A stretch of 64,000 nucleotides of DNA from Prosthecobacter sp. (GTDB lineage Bacteria; Verrucomicrobiota; Verrucomicrobiia; Verrucomicrobiales; Verrucomicrobiaceae). Where the stretch lies: contig JAIPJY010000020.1 of NCBI GenBank assembly GCA_021733925.1, positions 48,019 through 112,018 of the forward strand. Reading direction: 5' to 3'. Below the pieces are notes generated by a model. The model did no database searches. It saw only the letters and a list, made by a program, of their open reading frames with translations, and was not told the origin of the DNA. Shown piece after piece: positions 1 through 7,338 of the stretch. Positions within the stretch are counted from its first letter, which is position 1; each line of letters opens with the position of its first letter. The translations under genes were made by a program, and so were the position numbers.

Positions 1-2
1 TG

Positions 3-611
3 ATCCTCGATGTCTCGGCCTCCATGTTCGCCTTTGCCGCCAAAGAGCAGCGTGCGTTGGAATTGTTTGCCTACACCGTCGAGTCGGCACTGCAGTCAGG
101 TGCCACGCTGCGCTGCTACGCCGTCGCCGGTGCAAAGCATCAACTCCTGGAGCCGGAGGTCATTCTCAGCGGCCAGTGGCACGATCACGTCAGCGCCTTG
201 ATTCCCACCCAGGAAACTCCGGTGTTGAATCGTCTCCCGCTTCGTGCCGGGGCGATGCGCGTTTTCATCAGCGACCTGCTGTTTCCCACCGAGCCGGAAG
301 CCGTGCTCGCCTGCCTCAGCTCACGCAACGGTCGCGGCATCGTCTTCGCTCCACAGTCGCAGGAGGAGGCAGATCCCGGCTGGGACGGCAACTATGAATT
401 CATCGACCCCGAAACCGGCCTGCCACACGAGCACCGGGTCGAAGCCGCGCTGCTGCAACGTTATGAGGCAGCCTACCGCCGCCATTTTGAACTGTGGAAA
501 GCCGCCGCGCAGAAACACGGCATCGCACTGGCCCGTGTGGCGGCCGAGGCGGACTTTCAAAAAGCGCTGCAACTCGAAGGCCTTTCCAGTGGAGCTGTGG
601 AAACCGCATGA
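3..611 (+). CDS. DUF58 domain protein, C-terminal part (cut by window edge)
   Basis: The frame is open from the first bases, so the true start lies outside the window and only about 202 residues are visible. The fragment opens with ILDVSASM, the metal-ion-dependent adhesion (MIDAS, DxSxS) signature of the VWA-like half of DUF58 proteins, followed by the expected alpha/beta fold. DUF58 proteins normally sit beside MoxR ATPases and BatA/VWA membrane proteins, and that is the context here: the stop overlaps the next start as ATGA. The family is linked to envelope stress or chaperone-like functions, but its biochemistry is poorly defined. Any MoxR gene would be upstream, out of view. Confidence 0.8.
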   Translation: MLDVSASMFAFAAKEQRALELFAYTVESALQSGATLRCYAVAGAKHQLLEPEVILSGQWHDHVSALIPTQETPVLNRLPLRAGAMRVFISDLLFPTEPEAVLACLSSRNGRGIVFAPQSQEEADPGWDGNYEFIDPETGLPHEHRVEAALLQRYEAAYRRHFELWKAAAQKHGIALARVAAEADFQKALQLEGLSSGAVETA

Positions 612-2377
612 ATCTCACGCTCGCCAACACCTGGGGCCTTTGGGCGCTGCTCGGTCTTCCGGCCGTGATCGCCATTCACTTCCTTCAGCGCCGCAACCGC
701 CGCGTGCCGGCCACCACGCTGTTTCTGCTGCAGCAGATGAAACGCGAAAGCCGCAGCGGCAGCCGCTTCGAACGCCTGCGCACCTCCATTCCCTTCTGGC
801 TCCAGCTGTTGATGGTGCTGCTGCTCACCTGGCTGCTGGTGCAGCCGCGCTGGCTCAAACACGATGCCGTGCAGCGCATCGCCATCGTGATGGACACCTC
901 CGCCAGCATGCAGGCGTTTCGTGCGCCCGCATCGAAGGCGGTGGATGAAGTGCTCGGCCTGCTCGAAGGACCGCTCGCTCGCGCGGAACTCACCCTGCTG
1001 TCCTCGGATGCCGAAGCCCCCAGCCTCTACCACGGCACGCTGGCCGGTGAACTGCGGCAGGCGCTCGATCATTGGGAGCCGCTGCTCGGCGTGCATGATT
1101 TCACCCCTGCATTGCGCATCGCACGCGGCCTCGTCGGGCCGCAGGGCGTCGTGGTGCTCGTCACCGATCATCCCTTGGCTGTGCCTCCGCTGTTTGGTGC
1201 CCAGGTGGTGTCCGTGGGTCAGGAAACCGACAACGTTGGTTGGGCGGGCGTGACCGTGGAAGAAAAAGACGGCCAGTGGCTGTGGCATGCACTGGTAAAA
1301 AACTACAGCCGCACCGCTCAGGAGCGTCAGTGGCATGCGCAGGCGGGCGTGGCGGAGTCCCCATGGAAACCGGTCAAACTCGGCCCCGGTGAAACTCAGA
1401 CTCTCTCAGGTCCTTTCCCCACCGGTGAGATCCAGCAGATCGCGCTGCACCTCAGCGACGACGCGCTGTCACTCGACAACGACCTGCCTCTGGTACGGCC
1501 CCAGCCCAAGGTGCTCTCACTGTGTCCACTCGAAGGCAAAGTGCCGGTGCTGGCGGAGTTGTTCAGCCGCTACGCGCATTTGCGCATGGTCGCTGTGCCG
1601 GGCGAGTCAGATCTCGTCGCCGCAGTGATGACTGAGAACTTCGCGCTGCCAGAACAGCGACACGGCTGCTTCTTTCAAGCACCGGCGGACGAATCCGCGC
1701 CTTACCTCAAAGGCAGTATCGTCGCCGAACCGCATGCGCTCGTGGATGGGTTGAACTGGCAGGGGTTGCTGGTCCGCGAGTCGAAAATCATGCCTCGGCA
1801 GTCTCAGGATCGTGTGCTGCTGTGGCAGGGCGAGCGCCCGCTGATCGTGCTGCGCGTGATGCCCGCAGGCGGCAGGCAGTTGATCTGCCAGTTTGACTTG
1901 GAGACCTCAAACGCCCGCAAACTCCCCGCCTTTGCCGTGCTGCTGCATCGCTTTCTCGAAGAACTTCGTGCCGACAAACTCGCACCTGAAGCCGCCAACT
2001 TCGACGTGCGTCAGCACCTCGTCGTCGCGCATCGGCAGGATGCCGAAGCTGGTCCATTGAAATTCGGAGACCAGGAAATCCCCCTCGCCCAGGCACGCCT
2101 GCTGCGCGCCCCCGCACGGCCCGGACACTTCACCATTCATCAGGGTGAAAACCTTCTCCTCACCGCCGCCGCGCATTTTGCCGACACCCGCGAGGCCGAC
2201 CTCACCCAGGCGAAGCCGTTCAACGAACTCGACAAGGTTAAAGCCGTTCAAGTCGAGACCCTGCATGAGGCCGACCCCAACTGGCGTCTCTGGCTCCTCA
2301 CTCTTCTGCTTCTCCTGCTCGGCAGTTGGTGGTTCACAAACTCCAAACGCGAAGCCCGGGAGGTGGCACGGCCATGA
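608..2377 (+). CDS. BatA-like membrane protein with VWA domain
   Basis: A 589-residue protein. Residues about 1-80 match the BatA (aerotolerance regulator) N-terminal region: two hydrophobic helices flanking a basic stretch rich in R and K. A VWA-type segment follows with DTSAS at residues 96-100 (MIDAS). The long middle part looks like extracytoplasmic beta-sandwich sequence. A final membrane helix at about 558-576 precedes a short basic tail. The ATG at 608 overlaps the upstream TGA, and the stop overlaps the next ATG in the same way, so the three genes are probably translationally coupled. Known for the family: Bat proteins act with MoxR and DUF58 partners. The exact role here is unknown. 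Confidence 0.82.
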   Translation: MNLTLANTWGLWALLGLPAVIAIHFLQRRNRRVPATTLFLLQQMKRESRSGSRFERLRTSIPFWLQLLMVLLLTWLLVQPRWLKHDAVQRIAIVMDTSASMQAFRAPASKAVDEVLGLLEGPLARAELTLLSSDAEAPSLYHGTLAGELRQALDHWEPLLGVHDFTPALRIARGLVGPQGVVVLVTDHPLAVPPLFGAQVVSVGQETDNVGWAGVTVEEKDGQWLWHALVKNYSRTAQERQWHAQAGVAESPWKPVKLGPGETQTLSGPFPTGEIQQIALHLSDDALSLDNDLPLVRPQPKVLSLCPLEGKVPVLAELFSRYAHLRMVAVPGESDLVAAVMTENFALPEQRHGCFFQAPADESAPYLKGSIVAEPHALVDGLNWQGLLVRESKIMPRQSQDRVLLWQGERPLIVLRVMPAGGRQLICQFDLETSNARKLPAFAVLLHRFLEELRADKLAPEAANFDVRQHLVVAHRQDAEAGPLKFGDQEIPLAQARLLRAPARPGHFTIHQGENLLLTAAAHFADTREADLTQAKPFNELDKVKAVQVETLHEADPNWRLWLLTLLLLLLGSWWFTNSKREAREVARP

Positions 2378-5088
2378 TGTTCCGCCACCCAGAATGGTTC
2401 GCGCTGCTGCCCGTGCTGCTGCTGGCAGGCTGGCTCCTGCCTCGCCTCATGCTCATGCGTCCGGTGCGGCTGCTGCTCGTCGCTTTGATCACACTGACGC
2501 TGGCGCAGCCCCAGTGGCGGCGGATCGCTGACGGAGTGGATCTGTGGGTCCTGCTGGACAGCTCCGTGTCCGCCGAACAGCCCATGGCGAAAGGCATGCA
2601 GGAATGGGAGAAGCTGCTCGAAAAAAGCCGGGGCCGCGAAGACCGCATCTTCTACCTCAATTACGCAGCGGAGGTGATGAAGCGCGGCGCCGAAGGCGCA
2701 GAGATGTATGCCCGCAATCAGACTCAGACACGCACGGCCCAGGCAGTGACGCAGGCGCTCGCCTTTGCCCAGCGTGAAGGACGTGGCAGGCCGGCTCGCA
2801 TCCTGGCCATCACCGACGGTTATTCCACCGAGCCCCTCACAGGTCTCGCATCCAAACTCACGCAGCAGGGCGTGGAGCTGGACTACCGCCTCGCCCGTGA
2901 AATCGAGACCACCGACTACCGCGTCTCCGCCATGAAACTGCCTGCACGTGCGCAACTCGGTGAGCCGTTTCTCATCGAGATCGAACTTCGCGGAACGACC
3001 GATGGCAAGGTGCCGCTCACCCTGCTGCGCAACGGGCGGGAACTCAAAACAAGCGAGGTTACCGTGAAGCTCGGCAGCGGCATGATCCGTTTCACCGATC
3101 GCCTGCCAGCAGCGGGGGTGGCGCATTATGAGGCCATCATCCAGCCCGGCAAAGACGCGCACTCGGGCAACAACCGCCATGAGGCCATGATCGAAATCGC
3201 CGGCGGTCCCCGCGTGCTGCTGCTGACGAAGTACACCAATGATCCTGTTGCAGAAACATTGCAGCGGCAGGGATTCACCGTCGAGACCGTCACCGAACTG
3301 CGCTCTCTGCGTCCGGGTCAGCTTGCAGGAGTGAAGTGCGTCATCTTCAACAACGTCCCCGCCTTTGAGCTGCCCTCGGAGTTCCTGCCAGCCATGGATT
3401 TTTATGTGCGCGAGCAGGGCGGCAGTGTCCTCATGGCCGGTGGAAAACAAAGCTTTGCGGCAGGCGGTTATTTCGAATCCCCGCTCGATCCACTCCTGCC
3501 AGTCTCGCTGGAAATGAAGCAGGAGCATCGCAAGCTCATGGTGGCGATGGCCATCGTCATGGACCGCAGCGGCTCCATGGGCATGACCGTGCAAAACGGC
3601 TTCACGAAAATGCAGCTTGCCGACGAAGGCGCTGCCAATGCCATCCGCTTCCTCGGTCCGCAGGATCTCCTCGCGGTCTATGCCGTGGACAGCGAGGCCC
3701 ATGAAATGGTGCCGCTGCAGTCCGTGGGACCGAACCGCGAAAAAATGGAGAGCGCCGTGCGCCGCATCGAAAGCACAGGTGGTGGCATCTATGTCTACAA
3801 CGGCCTCAAGGCCGCATGGGATCAGCTCAAATCAGCACCCGCCGGTCAGCGGCACATCATTCTCTTCTCCGACGCCGCTGACTCAGAGCAGCCCGATGCC
3901 TACAAGAGCCTGATGGATGAAATCACCAAGAACAGCGGCACCGTCAGTGTCATCGCCCTCGGCAAACGCACTGATCCCGACGCATGGCTGCTGGATGACG
4001 TCGCCAAGCTCGGCAAAGGCCGCATCTTTTACACCGACAAAGCGGAGGAACTGCCAAGCATCTTCAGCCAGGAAACCGTGGCCGTGGCGCGCAGCGCATT
4101 CATTGACGAACCCGTTGGCACCAAGGCGGCAGGCGGCTGGTTTGAGATCAGCAGCCAGACCTTTGACTGGCCCGCGCAGGTGGATGGTTTCAATCTCAGC
4201 TACCTGCGTGAGTGGGCCAGCCAGGCCCTCATTTCTCAGGATGAATACGCCGCACCCCTCGTCGCCTTCGGGCCTCGTGGCACCGGCCGCACGGCCGCCA
4301 TCAGTTTCCCCCTCGGCGGCGAGCACTCCCAGCGCGTGCGCGACTGGCCCAAATACGGCGACTTTTTGCAGACGCAGGTGCGCTGGCTCATGGGTGAGAC
4401 CGTGCCGCCCGGCATCGGCGTGCGGCACCGCATTGACGGCAACACCCTCACGCTGGATCTCCTCTACGACGAGGAATGGGAGCCCAAACTGCGCACCAAA
4501 GCGCCGCGTGTCGTGCTCGCACATGGTTTGCGCGCCGAAGGCTCGCATGAGCTCGCATGGGAGCGTGTCGCGCCGGGGCATTTCCAGACCAGCACCGAAC
4601 TCCCCGAAGGAGAAATGGTGCGCGGTGCCGTGCAGGTCGGCGGTCAGGCCATCAGCTTCGGTCCCGCCATCGTCGGCACCAGCACCGAGTGGGCCTTTGA
4701 TGAAGCACGCGTGGAGGAACTGCGCCGCGTGTCGCAAACCAGCGGCGGTCGTGAGCTCCTGGAAATGAGCCAGGCATGGCGCAGCCCCGCCACGCCGCGC
4801 TTCACGGATCTGGGCCTGTATCTAGTTATTGCGACGCTGCTTCTCCTTCTGTTCGAAGCCTTCGTGACCCGCACCGGCTGGAAGCTGCCGCAGTGGGCGC
4901 GTGCCGGGGCCACGCAGCGGTCCAAAGTTGTCAAACCATCCCGCGAGGCCGTGCAGCACCAGCAACGACTGCAGCCAACGCCACCCGTGGAAGCGCCAAA
5001 AGCCACGGTCACGGAGCAGGCGGCAAAATCCCAACCCGTGGCTGATGCAGAGCGCCAAAGCCGTTTTCAGCGGGCGAAGAAGCGCTGA
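2374..5088 (+). CDS. Large membrane VWA / glutamine-amidotransferase-like protein
   Basis: A 904-residue protein starting at ATG 2374, which overlaps the upstream stop; a second ATG follows at 2377. Two hydrophobic helices (about 7-47) are followed by a VWA-like segment with DSSVS near residue 62, then a class-I glutamine-amidotransferase-like region (about 285-380) in which I see no catalytic Cys. A second, canonical VWA domain has DRSGSMG from residue 397. A C-terminal membrane helix (about 815-831) precedes a charged tail. This architecture is typical of the third gene in planctomycete and verrucomicrobial DUF58/BatA operons. Function is inferred to be a cell-envelope scaffold or metal-dependent adhesion protein. 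Confidence 0.8.
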   Translation: MMFRHPEWFALLPVLLLAGWLLPRLMLMRPVRLLLVALITLTLAQPQWRRIADGVDLWVLLDSSVSAEQPMAKGMQEWEKLLEKSRGREDRIFYLNYAAEVMKRGAEGAEMYARNQTQTRTAQAVTQALAFAQREGRGRPARILAITDGYSTEPLTGLASKLTQQGVELDYRLAREIETTDYRVSAMKLPARAQLGEPFLIEIELRGTTDGKVPLTLLRNGRELKTSEVTVKLGSGMIRFTDRLPAAGVAHYEAIIQPGKDAHSGNNRHEAMIEIAGGPRVLLLTKYTNDPVAETLQRQGFTVETVTELRSLRPGQLAGVKCVIFNNVPAFELPSEFLPAMDFYVREQGGSVLMAGGKQSFAAGGYFESPLDPLLPVSLEMKQEHRKLMVAMAIVMDRSGSMGMTVQNGFTKMQLADEGAANAIRFLGPQDLLAVYAVDSEAHEMVPLQSVGPNREKMESAVRRIESTGGGIYVYNGLKAAWDQLKSAPAGQRHIILFSDAADSEQPDAYKSLMDEITKNSGTVSVIALGKRTDPDAWLLDDVAKLGKGRIFYTDKAEELPSIFSQETVAVARSAFIDEPVGTKAAGGWFEISSQTFDWPAQVDGFNLSYLREWASQALISQDEYAAPLVAFGPRGTGRTAAISFPLGGEHSQRVRDWPKYGDFLQTQVRWLMGETVPPGIGVRHRIDGNTLTLDLLYDEEWEPKLRTKAPRVVLAHGLRAEGSHELAWERVAPGHFQTSTELPEGEMVRGAVQVGGQAISFGPAIVGTSTEWAFDEARVEELRRVSQTSGGRELLEMSQAWRSPATPRFTDLGLYLVIATLLLLLFEAFVTRTGWKLPQWARAGATQRSKVVKPSREAVQHQQRLQPTPPVEAPKATVTEQAAKSQPVADAERQSRFQRAKKR

Positions 5089-5169
5089 AGTTGTTTGGAA
5101 GGGCCGGATGAAAGCTTGCGTGGCTTCGATCCAGACTCTTTTCCAACGGCTCATGGTACTAAACTGCCG

Positions 5170-5193
5170 TTCTTTGTCTTTCGAGACAAAGAA
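5170..5193. other. Perfect 10-bp hairpin with TTCG tetraloop
   Basis: TTCTTTGTCT and AGACAAAGAA pair perfectly around a TTCG loop. No T-tract follows on either strand, so this is not a classical intrinsic terminator. It lies in the 155-bp gap between the VWA operon and the exported oxidoreductase and could be a 5' leader structure, an mRNA-stabilising 3' end or a dispersed palindrome. Confidence 0.6.
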
Positions 5194-5243
5194 TCCGGCG
5201 TGGCAACGTACTTGGGAGACATCCAAATCCATCGAAGATCATC

Positions 5244-6605
5244 ATGCCCACCTCTCGTCGCTCCTTCCTCAAGAACTCCACACTCGCCTCCGCCGCTGTC
5301 GCCTTTCCAGCTTTCGTGCGCGGCCAGAACCTCAACAGCAAGCTCCAGGTCGCCTGCGTCGGCGTCAACGGCATGGGCTACAGCGATCTGCACAACGTGG
5401 GATCTCATGCCGCGGTGAAGTTCGTCGGCTTCTGCGATGTGGATGCCAATCGCTTCGACAAGGCCGATGCGGAGTTTCCCGGCGTGAAACATTTCTCCGA
5501 CTACCGCGAGATGTTCAGCACCCTGGGCGACGGTTTCGATGCCGTCACTGTGGGCATTCCCGATCACATGCATGCGCCGGTGGCCGTGGCCGCGATGCAG
5601 AAGGGCAAGCACATCTACTGCCAGAAGCCGCTGGCGCACACGGTCTGGGAGGCACGGCAGATGAAGCTGTGGGCGGAGAAGAAAAATCTCACCACGCAGA
5701 TGGGCAATCAGATCCACTCCTCCATCGAGTACCGCATGGGCACACGCCTCATCAAGGAAGGCGCGATCGGCAAAATCAAAGAAGTCTATTCATGGGTCGG
5801 CGTGACGGGCAATGAGCGCACCCGCATGTTCCAGCCACCGGCCTCGGCCCAAGCACCGACCAATTTGAACTGGGATCTCTGGATCGGTGCCGCACCGATG
5901 CGTGAATACGCACCCGCCTACCATCCCTTCATCTGGCGCGACTGGCAGGACTTCGGCGGTGGCGGCCTCGGCGACTTCGGCTGCCACATCATGGACCCCG
6001 TCTTCACCGCGCTCGATCTGACCGCGCCGATCAGCGTCCATGCCAAGAACAGCGGCATCAACAACCAGATCTGGCCCACGCATGAAACGATCAACTACGT
6101 CTTCCCCGGCACCGAGTACACCGCAGGCAAGACCATGAAGCTCACCTGGATGGACGGGGGCTTGAAGCCGAGCCACAAGCTTGCGCAGATGCCCGGAGAC
6201 GTTGATCTCCCCGGCAGCGGCTCCATCTTCATCGGCGAAGGCGGCACCATGGTGCTCGCGCACGTGGCCGGCCCGCGCTTGTATCCTCTCGACAAGTTCA
6301 CCGGCTTCAAATATCCAAAGGAAGAACCACGCAGCCACTGGCACACCTGGGTGGATGCCTGCCTCGCCAGCAAGAAGACCAGCGATGGCTTCCACTACGC
6401 CGGCCCGCTGGCGGAAACCGTGCAGCTCGGCAACGTGGCCACACGTCTGGCCATTCCGAAGATCGACCCGGTCACGGGCCGCATGGAGGAGGCAAACAAA
6501 GTCCTGGAGTGGGACGCCGCCAATCTGAAGTTCCCGAACGCACCCGAGGCTGACAGTCTGCTCACGAAAACCTACCGCAAAGGCTTCGAAGTCGCAGCGG
6601 CTTAA
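5244..6605 (+). CDS. Tat-exported Gfo/Idh/MocA family oxidoreductase
   Basis: A 453-residue protein. The N-terminus carries a twin-arginine signal (RRSFLK at residues 5-10) followed by an alanine-rich hydrophobic stretch, so it is probably exported folded with its cofactor. A Rossmann nucleotide-binding region follows (VACVGVNGMGY, then a FCDVD segment). CQKPLAH near residues 126-132 corresponds to the EKP motif of the family, with Q replacing E. The C-terminal half is the alpha/beta substrate domain. Family members act on sugars, inositols or glycosides with NAD(P). Such periplasmic versions are abundant in Verrucomicrobia and Planctomycetes. The substrate cannot be read from sequence. It stands alone and is followed by a strong terminator. 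Confidence 0.88.
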   Translation: MPTSRRSFLKNSTLASAAVAFPAFVRGQNLNSKLQVACVGVNGMGYSDLHNVGSHAAVKFVGFCDVDANRFDKADAEFPGVKHFSDYREMFSTLGDGFDAVTVGIPDHMHAPVAVAAMQKGKHIYCQKPLAHTVWEARQMKLWAEKKNLTTQMGNQIHSSIEYRMGTRLIKEGAIGKIKEVYSWVGVTGNERTRMFQPPASAQAPTNLNWDLWIGAAPMREYAPAYHPFIWRDWQDFGGGGLGDFGCHIMDPVFTALDLTAPISVHAKNSGINNQIWPTHETINYVFPGTEYTAGKTMKLTWMDGGLKPSHKLAQMPGDVDLPGSGSIFIGEGGTMVLAHVAGPRLYPLDKFTGFKYPKEEPRSHWHTWVDACLASKKTSDGFHYAGPLAETVQLGNVATRLAIPKIDPVTGRMEEANKVLEWDAANLKFPNAPEADSLLTKTYRKGFEVAAA

Positions 6606-6634
6606 ACCATCTGGATGTCCTGATTCCATCAGAC

Positions 6635-6672
6635 GCGCGCTGACCTTGAAAAAGTCAGCGCGCATTTTTTTT
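6635..6672 (+). terminator. Intrinsic terminator after the exported oxidoreductase
   Basis: GCGCGCTGAC and GTCAGCGCGC form a perfect 10-bp stem around a 9-nt A-rich loop and are followed by A then eight T residues. It lies 29 bp after the stop codon, the clearest rho-independent terminator in the window. Confidence 0.92.
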
Positions 6673-6717
6673 GATGGCAATTGAGTGGCTGGCGTAGTTA
6701 ATGCGTCAGACATCGAT

Positions 6718-7281
6718 ATGAATTCGGAACACACCGACGAATCATCTTCTTCCCTCAGTGGAAGTCTCCTGCTCGCCTCACCGGCCATGCGCGACTCGAA
6801 TTTCGCACGCTCCGTCGTCTTCATGGCGGCGCACAACGCGAAGGACGGGGCCTTTGGCTACATCCTCAACCGGCCGCTGGAGCAAAACGTGGCCGATCTG
6901 CTGCCGGATCAGGATCTGGGAGCACTCGGTGAAGTTCCCGTCTTCATCGGCGGCCCCGTTTCCACCGACAAGCTGGCCTTTGCCGCGCTGCATTGGAACA
7001 AACGCCGCCGCACCCTGCGCTGCCAGACGCACCTGTCTGTGGCAGATGCCCTGCACGCGTTGAGCCTCGGTCATGATGTGCGCGGCTTCGTCGGCTATTC
7101 CGGTTGGACCGGCGGCCAGCTCGAAAGCGAGCTCGAAGTGCGTTCCTGGATCACCGCCGATGCACGCCCTCTGGTGCTCACCGTTGAAAAGCCGACACTG
7201 ATGTGGTCGGCCATTCTCAAGGACATGGGCCCCGTCTATCAGGTGATGGCCGGCGTGCCCGAGGATGTGGGGCTGAATTAA
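6718..7281 (+). CDS. yqgE: YqgE/AlgH family protein (UPF0301)
   Basis: A 187-residue protein with the family hallmarks: SGSLLLASPAM near the N-terminus, then FGYILNRPL, VFIGGPV, VRGFVGYSGWTGGQLE and a C-terminal PTLMW segment. YqgE/AlgH proteins are cytosolic alpha/beta proteins of unresolved function; the name AlgH comes from an alginate regulation phenotype in Pseudomonas. I chose ATG 6718 because the family core begins soon after it. A GTG at 6685 would add 11 non-conserved residues. The gene is monocistronic and lies just beyond the upstream terminator, convergent with the gene on the other strand. Confidence 0.9.
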   Translation: MNSEHTDESSSSLSGSLLLASPAMRDSNFARSVVFMAAHNAKDGAFGYILNRPLEQNVADLLPDQDLGALGEVPVFIGGPVSTDKLAFAALHWNKRRRTLRCQTHLSVADALHALSLGHDVRGFVGYSGWTGGQLESELEVRSWITADARPLVLTVEKPTLMWSAILKDMGPVYQVMAGVPEDVGLN

Positions 7282-7338
7282 CCCAACGTGGAGTGGTCCG
7301 CACTCTCCGAGTGCGGTTCTGGGTTTGCCTGCCAGCAA

